Assembly (NCBI GenBank): GCA_041476545.1
Contig: JBGOTP010000065.1
Location: 1 to 17,448 of the forward strand
From: JBGOTP01 sp041476545
Lineage (GTDB): Bacteria; Acidobacteriota; Vicinamibacteria; Vicinamibacterales; CAVVIG01
Length of the DNA: 17,448 nucleotides
Direction of reading: 5' to 3'
Part shown: piece after piece, positions 9,441-15,446 of the stretch
How positions within the stretch are numbered: position 1 is the first letter of the stretch
Layout: each line of letters begins with the position of its first letter
Position numbers and translations under genes: made by a program
The notes under the pieces: generated by a model
The model's database searches: none
Told to the model about the DNA's origin: nothing
The model's input: only the letters and a program-made list of their open reading frames with translations

Positions 9441-9889
9441 TTGCGTAGCGAGAGGTGAACGGTCTTCGAGAACGCGTCCCCGATACTTTCCGTCGTCACA
9501 CCAGGCACTTCAGCAACCGCGAGATGCACAATCCGCCGCTCGTAGGGATTCAAGGGTCCGAGCTGCTCATCCTGGCCGGTCTGCTTCACTTTCTCAGCGA
9601 GAAATTTCGCCATCTGCCGCAGCTCGAGATCCTTGCCCTTCCGGTAGGCAAGAGCGTCGACGAATACCCGCCGGCCGTCCTCGAGTTCGCGACCGTAGGC
9701 CATGTCAACGACGTGCTGGAGCGCCTTGAGTGGCTCCCCGCGATGACGGACCAGAATCTCGGCGTCTTCACCCGACAGGTTGATGCGTGGACCGTCAGCT
9801 GTGTCTTCGACATCGATGGGCGTCTCGAGGCCCATCGCCGCGGTGAACCGCTTCAGAAACCCGACGATCGGTTCGGTGGAATCCGGCAT
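9437..9889 (-). CDS. Jag/KhpB-type KH-R3H RNA-binding protein with a degenerate KH loop
   Basis: This is a single-strand nucleic-acid-binding protein of the Jag (KhpB, SpoIIIJ-associated) family, usually encoded next to yidC. It has 150 residues and lacks the separate N-terminal Jag_N domain of the longer Firmicute form. A KH domain covers about residues 23-80. An R3H domain covers about 85-150, with the R-x3-H pair at R118 and H122 in NPYERRIVHLAV. The KH loop, normally GxxG followed by xTLxALQ, reads VRHRGEPLKALQ at 47-58, so the first glycine is replaced by arginine. KH binding may therefore be altered, leaving R3H as the main contact. It starts 3 bases after the yidC stop. Family membership is clear; the function in this phylum is not established from sequence. 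Confidence 0.88.
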   Translation of the reverse strand: MPDSTEPIVGFLKRFTAAMGLETPIDVEDTADGPRINLSGEDAEILVRHRGEPLKALQHVVDMAYGRELEDGRRVFVDALAYRKGKDLELRQMAKFLAEKVKQTGQDEQLGPLNPYERRIVHLAVAEVPGVTTESIGDAFSKTVHLSLRN

Positions 9890-9892
9890 GTC

Positions 9893-11641
9893 TCAGTTCT
9901 CCTGCGCGGCTGCATCCGTCTTGCTCGCGCCGACGCGCTTCATCCGGCGTTCGGCCGGCGGCCGCACGGTCCGGATATTCGGCGGCCCAATCCAGTAGTT
10001 CGTGCCGTACTGCTGCCCGATTGCCCAGAGGTTGCTTGCCAGCCAGTAGAGCGCGACGCCGGAAGGGTAGCTGATGAACAAGAAGGTGAAGACCACGGGC
10101 ATCACCATCATCATCTTGCGCTGCACTGGATCGACCCCGGCGGCCGGCGCAATCCACTGCTGCCAGAGCTGGGACACGCCCATGAGAATCGGGAAGACGT
10201 AGTACGGATCCGGGCGGGACAGATCGTGAATCCAGAACACGAACGGCGCGCCCCGAAGTTCGATCGCGGTCGACAGGAGACTGTAGAACGCGATCAAGAT
10301 CGGGAACGGGAGCAGCATCGGGACGCACCCGCTGGCCGGATTGACGCCGCGCTCCTTGTAGAGCGCCATCAGCTCCTGGTTCATCTTCTGCTTGGCGGGA
10401 TCGCTCGCTTTCAGCTTGGCGTAGCGGTCCTGAATCGCCTTGGCTTCGGGCTGAATCTCCTGCATCTTGCGCATCGACACGACGCTCTTGTGCCGAAGCG
10501 GCAGGATGAGCAGATTGATGATCGCCGTCAACGCGATGATCGACCAGCCCCAGTTGCCGACGTAGCCGTTGATCCACTTGAGTGATGTCAGCAGCGGCAC
10601 CACGATGACGGTGAACATCCCGAAGTTGATGGCCCGCACCAGATCGCGATCGATCTTCGCGAGCTCATCGAAGTCCTTGGGGCCGACGAAGAACTTCAGG
10701 GGCTGGTCCGGGCGTGTGGTCTCGAGTGAGTACGCCATGAGCGTTCGGGGAGGGACCGTTGATCCCGCCGGCACCGGCGTGGTCACCGGTTCGAAGGTGA
10801 CCTTTACCGAGCCCGGATCGAGCACGGCCGTCAGGAAGTAGTGATCGTCGACGCCCGCGAATTTGAAATCGCCCTGATAGATCGGCTGCTTCGCGATACT
10901 GGCGGCCGTCAGACGCTGTTCCTTCCCGCCCGATGACAGCAAGCCGCCCGCTTGCTGTGAAAACCGCCCGGCCAGTTCGGCATCACCGAGTGCCGGCCCC
11001 CACTGAACCACTGGCGTGAGACTGGCGCTTCCGGCTTCAACCGTTGCCCGGAAGTTGATCACGAACGATGCCGGCTCGACGGAAAACTCTTTGACCACGT
11101 GCACGCCGGCCGTGTCCTGGAATTCGAACCGCAAGTGCACCGGCGTGGTCTCGGCTCCGGCGCTCGACATCGGAACCCCGGTCACGGTGTACAGCGCGGT
11201 GTTCAGCGTGTTCGTCACACCGGTGTCCGCGACGCGGAGCGAGAACGGCAGCGGCTGACCTGGAAGACTCTGCACAACGAGCTCCAACGGATCGCCATTG
11301 GCGTCGGTATATCCCTTCAGCCGCCAGCTCTTGAGCCGTGCGCCGCGATTCGTGAATACCGCGAGGACGTCGTGTGTTTTGACAGCAATGTCGTGCTCGC
11401 TTGTCTCGCCGATAGTGGTGGCTGCCGCGGGGGTTGGCGCCGCGATCGACGCCTTCTCCGGGCGAGGTGTGGCTTCAGCCGTCACTGCCCCAGCGGCGAC
11501 AGTGGACACATGGTCACTGCCCGGCTTGGGGATGTCCGTGGCTCCAACCGCCGGCTTGGGCAGTGGCTTGACGAAGAGAGCCTGCCACGCGTAGATCACG
11601 AGGAAGCTGAGAAAGATGGAAATGAGAACGCGTCGTTCCAT
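9893..11641 (-). CDS. yidC: Membrane protein insertase YidC (diderm type)
   Basis: YidC inserts and folds inner-membrane proteins, alone or with SecYEG; F0 subunits are classic substrates. It has 582 residues. The N-terminal membrane anchor is at about 6-23 (LISIFLSFLVIYAWQALF). A Pro/Ala-rich linker follows at 26-80, then a large periplasmic P1 beta domain at about 85-325 that is typical of diderms. The insertase core holds membrane segments near 340-358, 363-381, 437-460, 480-496 and 510-545. MRKMQEIQPEAKAIQDRY at 390-407 is the conserved cytoplasmic helical hairpin. A short basic tail (about 560-575) precedes the C-terminus and may contact the ribosome. The ATG at 11641 is 3 bases after the yidD stop, so the two are one transcription unit. 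Confidence 0.96.
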   Translation of the reverse strand: MERRVLISIFLSFLVIYAWQALFVKPLPKPAVGATDIPKPGSDHVSTVAAGAVTAEATPRPEKASIAAPTPAAATTIGETSEHDIAVKTHDVLAVFTNRGARLKSWRLKGYTDANGDPLELVVQSLPGQPLPFSLRVADTGVTNTLNTALYTVTGVPMSSAGAETTPVHLRFEFQDTAGVHVVKEFSVEPASFVINFRATVEAGSASLTPVVQWGPALGDAELAGRFSQQAGGLLSSGGKEQRLTAASIAKQPIYQGDFKFAGVDDHYFLTAVLDPGSVKVTFEPVTTPVPAGSTVPPRTLMAYSLETTRPDQPLKFFVGPKDFDELAKIDRDLVRAINFGMFTVIVVPLLTSLKWINGYVGNWGWSIIALTAIINLLILPLRHKSVVSMRKMQEIQPEAKAIQDRYAKLKASDPAKQKMNQELMALYKERGVNPASGCVPMLLPFPILIAFYSLLSTAIELRGAPFVFWIHDLSRPDPYYVFPILMGVSQLWQQWIAPAAGVDPVQRKMMMVMPVVFTFLFISYPSGVALYWLASNLWAIGQQYGTNYWIGPPNIRTVRPPAERRMKRVGASKTDAAAQEN

Positions 11642-11644
11642 TAG

Positions 11645-11947
11645 CTAGCTTTGGCTGCCCGTGCACTGTTTGCTGGTGATTGCGCTCCCGCCCGTCCGCC
11701 GAGGCGGCACCGGATCGTGGCCACCCCTGCAGAGAGGCTGACAGCGTGCAAGGCGACGCGCCGCCAGCCACATGCCCCGAACAACGCCGTGGCGGTCGAT
11801 CGCCTGGTCCGCGTAGTCGGCGCAGGACGGCAAGAACCGGCAGGATCCACCCAAGTACGGAGAAACAGCGAGCTTGTAGCCTCGGATGAGGCCATGCGCA
11901 GCAGCTCTAGCTGGACTTGCGGCTGCCGTGGCGAAGACAGCGCGCAA
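11645..11947 (-). CDS. yidD: Membrane protein insertion efficiency factor YidD
   Basis: YidD is a small membrane-associated protein thought to help YidC-dependent insertion. The core GLIRGYKLAVSPYLGGSCRF, continuing LPSCADYA, then RCQPLCRGGHDPVP (68-81), is diagnostic; it includes the three conserved cysteines and the SP...CRF.PSC pattern. From TTG at 11947 it has 100 residues, longer than the usual 70-85 because of an Ala-rich start and a tail after DPVP. The start is uncertain: no ATG is in frame near the core, and further in-frame TTG codons lie upstream. The gene overlaps the end of rnpA by about 41 bases in another frame, a common arrangement for this pair. It ends 3 bases before yidC. 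Confidence 0.88.
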   Translation of the reverse strand: MRAVFATAAASPARAAAHGLIRGYKLAVSPYLGGSCRFLPSCADYADQAIDRHGVVRGMWLAARRLARCQPLCRGGHDPVPPRRTGGSAITSKQCTGSQS

Positions 11948-12257
11948 GGTTCCGACGGTAGTCCTCTTCAAGTGTAACCAAGCTGGTGTTGAGCAGTTCG
12001 CGCTTCGGGACGACAACCACGTCGAAGCCAGGCGCAATCTTGTTTCGTAGAAAGACCTCTCGAATCAGTCGTTTAGCCCTGTTTCTCTCGACGGACCCTC
12101 CGAGCTTCCGTGTCGCCGCAATACCCAGCCGGCCGACGAGCAGCATATTGGGTAAGGTGAACAGCGTACTGTAGCGGCCATGAACCCGGCTGCCGCGTTC
12201 ATAGACCAGCTGAAACTCGGCGCGGCGACGAATGCGTTCGTGTGGCCTGAAACCCAT
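11907..12257 (-). CDS. rnpA: Ribonuclease P protein component
   Basis: RnpA is the basic protein cofactor that, with the M1-type RNA (rnpB, not in this window), removes 5' leaders from pre-tRNAs. It has 116 residues, a typical length. The sequence RIRRRAEFQLVYERGSRVHGRY is the N-terminal substrate-binding part. The RNR motif GGSVERNRAKRLIREVF at 53-69 is the family signature. The ATG at 12257 is 44 bases after the rpmH stop. The last 41 bases overlap yidD. Nothing is missing. Confidence 0.95.
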   Translation of the reverse strand: MGFRPHERIRRRAEFQLVYERGSRVHGRYSTLFTLPNMLLVGRLGIAATRKLGGSVERNRAKRLIREVFLRNKIAPGFDVVVVPKRELLNTSLVTLEEDYRRNLARCLRHGSRKSS

Positions 12258-12301
12258 TCAGCGGCCAGCGCTAACCCCCACACCGGACTGCAAGGAGCCA
12301 A

Positions 12302-12454
12302 TCACGGTTCGCTACTGACGGTCAGCCGTTTGCGTCCTTTTGCCCGACGGCGTTTCAGGACCAGTCGTCCGTTCTTTGTGCTCATGCGCACGAGAAATCC
12401 ATGGGTCTTGCTGCGGTGACGCCTATTGGGCTGAAACGTGCGCTTGCCTTTCAT
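12302..12454 (-). CDS. rpmH: Large ribosomal subunit protein bL34
   Basis: bL34 is a small, very basic protein of the 50S subunit. Translating the minus strand from ATG at 12454 gives 50 residues: KGKRTFQPNRRHRSKTHGF is followed by LVRMSTKNGRLVLKRRRAKGRKRLTV. The TFQP, THGF, MSTKNGR and RRRAKGRKRL blocks are all conserved in the family. It is slightly longer than the usual 44-47 because of a short C-terminal tail (VSSEP). GAAGGGA sits about six bases before the ATG as a good ribosome-binding site. It is the first gene of the leftward cluster and is driven by the promoter directly upstream. Confidence 0.96.
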   Translation of the reverse strand: MKGKRTFQPNRRHRSKTHGFLVRMSTKNGRLVLKRRRAKGRKRLTVSSEP

Positions 12455-12485
12455 GCAATCCCTTCACGAGGAAAACGAACCGTTA

Positions 12486-12515
12486 ATAGTAACGAACGCC
12501 TTCCAAACGTGTCAA
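12486..12515 (-). promoter_or_regulatory. Promoter of rpmH and the leftward cluster
   Basis: On the minus strand a perfect -35 TTGACA (12510-12515) is followed after 18 bases by TACTAT (12486-12491), four of six matches to the -10 consensus. Transcription would start near 12479, about 25 bases before rpmH. Close spacing of the downstream genes suggests it can feed rnpA, yidD, yidC, jag, mnmE, mnmG and rsmG. Confidence 0.65.
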
Positions 12516-12603
12516 TGCCGGCGGTTTGTGTTAGAGTCGGCGTCCTCGTAATTCGGAGCTTCTGACCGCGAACCAGCTCCCGACAAACACTCCAGTAAGC
12601 ACA

Positions 12604-12659
12604 TGTGGTTTTGGTCTCTTCCCAGAGTTTTCCACACCTGTGGAAAAAACTGTGGAAAA
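12604..12659. promoter_or_regulatory. DnaA-box cluster upstream of dnaA (oriC, left part)
   Basis: Three exact copies of one 9-mer lie within 32 bases: TTTTCCACA at 12628-12636, then its complement TGTGGAAAA at 12639-12647 and 12651-12659. The first two face each other as an inverted pair and the last two are 12 bases apart. They differ from the E. coli box TTATCCACA by one base. A weaker TGTGGTTTT lies at 12604-12612. The cluster sits about 75-105 bases before the dnaA start, where boxes serve both origin assembly and dnaA autoregulation. The rest of the rpmH-dnaA gap (12516-12603 and 12660-12732) shows no clear dnaA promoter to me. Confidence 0.8.
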
Positions 12660-12732
12660 TCCAGCAGATCCATGGCCGTGCTCGGCTTCCGGCCAGATTT
12701 CCAGGGAATTCTCGAGCCGTGAAAGCTATTCG

Positions 12733-14076
12733 ATGAACCTTTGGGAGCAGGTCCTGTCACGGGTGGAGACCAAGGTGAACCGCCACAGTTTTTACACCTG
12801 GTTCAAGCCCACCAGCTTCCTCACCGAGGACGGGACGGCCGTGACCGTCCGCGTTCCTGACGTTTCATTCAAAGACTGGCTAGCCAAACACTATTCAGGT
12901 GTCATTGGTGAAGCTCTTGCCGAGCTCAGGAAAGGTAGCCTGGTCGTCGAATTCGTCGCGGATGGTCCGGCGGATGCCGGCGTGGTCGCTCTCAGTCCAA
13001 GCGAAGCCATCGCGCTTCAAACCTCTGCTGCTCCGCTGCTGGAAGTCGCGGCGCCAGGTCCGGCTGGCCTCAATCCTCGCTACACCTTTGACAGCTTCAT
13101 TGTCGGGTCGTCAAATCAGTTTGCTCACGCGGCTTGCCGCGCGGTGGCGGAGGCGCCTTCGCGGTCGTACAACCCTCTCTTCATTTATGGTGGCGTCGGT
13201 CTCGGCAAGACCCATCTCATGCATGCCGTCGGACAGTATGTCCTGCGCCACGATCGCAATTTGAAACTCACCTACATCTCTGCCGAACGCTTCATGAACG
13301 AGATGATCAACGCCGTTCGCTACGATCGAATCATCGATTTCCGCGAGCGCTATCGGACGGTTGATGTGTTGCTCGTGGATGATGTGCAGTTCATCGCCGG
13401 AAAAGAAGGAACGCAAACTGAGTTCTTCCACACGTTCAACGCCTTATACGACTCGCAGAAGCAAATCGTCATCAGTAGTGATTGTCCTCCTCACGAAATT
13501 CCGTCGCTCGAGGAACGTCTTCGATCGCGATTTGAGTGGGGGTTGATCGCCGATATTCAGTCACCAGACCTTGAAACACGGGTGGCCATTCTCAAAAAGA
13601 AGGCCGATGCCGAGGCCGTGCCGCTGCCCGACGATGTGGCAATTTACATAGCCGGAAGGATCAAGTCGAACATTCGTGAACTCGAAGGATCGCTCATCCG
13701 GTTGATCGCCTACGCGTCCCTCACCGGACAGGAAATATCCCTCCCGCTTGCCCAGGAGGTGCTCAGAAATATTCTCGAACACGAAGAGAAGGCCGTTACA
13801 ATCGAACTTATTCAGAAGTTTGTGGCCGACTATTACAACCTCAAGATGGTGGAACTGAAGTCGCGAAATAATTCCAAATCCATTGCCATGCCGCGCCAGG
13901 TCGCCATGTATCTTTGCAAATCACTCACGCGCGCCTCTTTGCCGGAAATTGGCCGGAGTTTCGGAGGTAAACATCACTCGACGGTCATTCACTCCATTCG
14001 CAAGGTGGAGGATCTTCGCAAGAAGGACCCTGATTTCAACATCCAGATCGGACATTTTCTGGAAGGTTTCCGCTAG
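12733..14076 (+). CDS. dnaA: Chromosomal replication initiator protein DnaA
   Basis: DnaA is the AAA+ initiator that binds origin boxes, oligomerises with ATP, opens the duplex and loads the helicase. It has 447 residues from ATG at 12733. The domain I start NLWEQVLSRVETKVNRHSFY and TWF are diagnostic, and a linker lies at about 78-112. The AAA+ core has Walker A GGVGLGKT (153-160), Walker B LLVDDVQF (213-220) and RLRSRFEWGL (262-271). The domain IV helix-turn-helix ends in the DnaA signature GGKHHSTVIHS (411-421). The frame stays open upstream to 12640, but a start there would lie in the DnaA boxes and lack family similarity, so it was rejected. Ribosome-binding site is weak (GTGAAAG). It is the first rightward gene. 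Confidence 0.98.
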   Translation: MNLWEQVLSRVETKVNRHSFYTWFKPTSFLTEDGTAVTVRVPDVSFKDWLAKHYSGVIGEALAELRKGSLVVEFVADGPADAGVVALSPSEAIALQTSAAPLLEVAAPGPAGLNPRYTFDSFIVGSSNQFAHAACRAVAEAPSRSYNPLFIYGGVGLGKTHLMHAVGQYVLRHDRNLKLTYISAERFMNEMINAVRYDRIIDFRERYRTVDVLLVDDVQFIAGKEGTQTEFFHTFNALYDSQKQIVISSDCPPHEIPSLEERLRSRFEWGLIADIQSPDLETRVAILKKKADAEAVPLPDDVAIYIAGRIKSNIRELEGSLIRLIAYASLTGQEISLPLAQEVLRNILEHEEKAVTIELIQKFVADYYNLKMVELKSRNNSKSIAMPRQVAMYLCKSLTRASLPEIGRSFGGKHHSTVIHSIRKVEDLRKKDPDFNIQIGHFLEGFR

Positions 14077-14262
14077 GCTGGGCTGTTTTCAACAGATACC
14101 TCCGCCGGTTTTTGTGGAAAACTGCTCCTTTTAAGAACCTCTGAGCTTCACCTAAAATTTCCGGATTTCCGTCAACGTGTTTTGCACAACCTAAGTGACT
14201 CAAGAGTAAGAATTAAGAGTCACGGTTAAGCTTTTCAACACACCCTCTAATCCTATATAATT
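14077..14262. other. Likely oriC right part: DnaA-box-like 9-mers and AT-rich tract
   Basis: The dnaA-dnaN gap holds TTTTCAACA (14086-14094), TGTGGAAAA (14113-14121, identical to the upstream boxes), TTTTGCACA (14180-14188) and TTTTCAACA (14232-14240). Between them, about 14200-14262 is clearly AT-rich against the GC-rich genome, a candidate unwinding element. A perfect 7-base inverted repeat, GTGACTC (14195-14201) with GAGTCAC (14217-14223), encloses an AT-rich 15-base loop. Box clusters on both sides of dnaA with an AT-rich part on the dnaN side resemble the bipartite origin described for Bacillus subtilis. The origin call is inference from gene order, boxes and strand switch. Confidence 0.75.
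14234..14261 (+). promoter_or_regulatory. Candidate dnaN promoter
   Basis: A perfect TATAAT lies at 14256-14261 with a weak TTCAAC -35 at 14234-14239 (16-base spacer). The start would be near 14268, about 66 bases before dnaN. The -35 overlaps the box-like TTTTCAACA, so DnaA could affect it. Confidence 0.5.
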
Positions 14263-14297
14263 CCCCAGTTCTAAACTCTCCTGTTTCCGAGAGGATT

Positions 14298-14311
14298 GCG
14301 GGACACCCCGC
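14298..14311 (+). other. Small hairpin in the dnaN leader
   Basis: GCGGG-ACAC-CCCGC forms a perfect 5-base-pair GC hairpin in the 5' leader of dnaN, with CTCTC (14276-14280) and GAGAG (14289-14293) forming another possible stem just before it. The second hairpin is followed by TGTTTTC only, so termination is doubtful. Its role is unknown. Confidence 0.3.
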
Positions 14312-14333
14312 TGTTTTCGAGGTCAGCACATCT

Positions 14334-15446
14334 ATGGAACTTGTCGTCCGCAAGAACGACCTACTGCGAGAACTGCAACTTTTTCAGGGTATCGTCGAGC
14401 GCAAGAACACGATTCCGATCCTTGCGAATGTGCTGCTCGAAGGCAAAGACGGTTGTCTGCGCTTTCTGGCGACCGACCTTGAAGTCGCGCTGCGGAGTCA
14501 ATGTGAAGCCACCGTTACCAAGCCGGGATCACTGACCCTGCCAGCCAAGAAGTTTTATGAGATTGTAAAGTCCCTTCCTGAGACGGATATTCGGATTTCG
14601 GAAGAGAAAAGCGGCGTGAAAATCGCTGCGGATCGTTTCGACTCGCGAATACAAACGTTACCGCGGGAAGACTTCCCCACCCTGCCAGAATCGAGCGGTA
14701 AGACGCCGACGATTCTGTCTCGATCGGCGCTCCGGGAGATGGTCGCCAAAACGCAGTTTGCGATTACGGGAGAGGATACGAGGTACTTTCTCAACGGGGC
14801 TCTCTTCGTGCTTCGGCCGGATTCGATGAGTCTGGTTGCAACCGACGGTCATCGCCTGGCGCTGGTCACAGCGAAGCGCGACGGCAAAACGAACAAAGAC
14901 GAGGAAGAACGGAAGCCCATTCTGCCGAAGAAGACGCTCGGGGAACTCTCACGACTCCTTGCGGAGAGCGACGGCGACATCGCCTTTGAACACGGTGAGA
15001 ACCATCTATTTTTCCAAGTCGGCGGGCGCACGCTCATCTCCCGCATGATTGACGGGCAATTTCCGGCGTACGAGCGCGTTATTCCAAAGGGAAACGATAA
15101 ACACATTGAGTTCGAGCGCGATCGTCTCACGAACGCCGTCAAACGGGTGGCGTTGCTCTCGAATGAGCGATCCCGGGCGGTGAAGTTTCAGATCGATAAA
15201 GGGAAGGTGGATGTCAGTTCGAGCAGTCCAGAACTAGGCGAAGCCAGGGAAACCCTGCCGGTGGACTACTCGGGGCAGTCGATGCAGATCTGTTTCAATG
15301 CGCAGTATGTGCTCGATTTTCTCTCCGCTGTTGCCACCGACACAGTCGCTCTTGAACTGAAGGATGAGGTGAGTCAGGCCGTCATGATGCCGGTTGGTGC
15401 GGACGGCTACGAATACACCTACGTGATCATGCCGATGCGGGTTTGA
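14334..15446 (+). CDS. dnaN: DNA polymerase III beta sliding clamp
   Basis: DnaN is the ring-shaped clamp that holds DNA polymerase III and other proteins on DNA. It has 370 residues, normal for the family, made of three similar clamp folds. MELVVRKNDLLRELQLFQGI and VERKNTIPILANVLLEG open domain I. ATDGHRLALV (168-177) is the conserved strand next to the partner-binding pocket. The end YTYVIMPMRV carries the conserved C-terminal MPMR that lines the same pocket. The ATG at 14334 lies 257 bases after dnaA, behind its own likely promoter. Its stop shares one base with the gyrB start. There is no recF after it. Confidence 0.97.
   Translation: MELVVRKNDLLRELQLFQGIVERKNTIPILANVLLEGKDGCLRFLATDLEVALRSQCEATVTKPGSLTLPAKKFYEIVKSLPETDIRISEEKSGVKIAADRFDSRIQTLPREDFPTLPESSGKTPTILSRSALREMVAKTQFAITGEDTRYFLNGALFVLRPDSMSLVATDGHRLALVTAKRDGKTNKDEEERKPILPKKTLGELSRLLAESDGDIAFEHGENHLFFQVGGRTLISRMIDGQFPAYERVIPKGNDKHIEFERDRLTNAVKRVALLSNERSRAVKFQIDKGKVDVSSSSPELGEARETLPVDYSGQSMQICFNAQYVLDFLSAVATDTVALELKDEVSQAVMMPVGADGYEYTYVIMPMRV

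Noticed and set aside
8702..9448. Plus-strand open frame of 248 codons opposite mnmE
   Set aside because: Antisense to the conserved MnmE N-terminal and G-domain coding sequence, with no family features.
9455..10585. Plus-strand open frame of 376 codons opposite jag and yidC
   Set aside because: It crosses two well-supported minus-strand genes and their junction, has no recognisable motifs, and is rich in His/Arg/Asp as expected of an antisense shadow.
12180..12419. Plus-strand frame of 79 codons over rpmH and rnpA
   Set aside because: It overlaps the clearly conserved minus-strand L34 and RnpA and has no similarity of its own.
12640..12732. Upstream extension of the dnaA frame by 31 codons
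   Set aside because: It would start inside a DnaA box (the GTG of TGTGG), and the family similarity begins exactly at the ATG at 12733.
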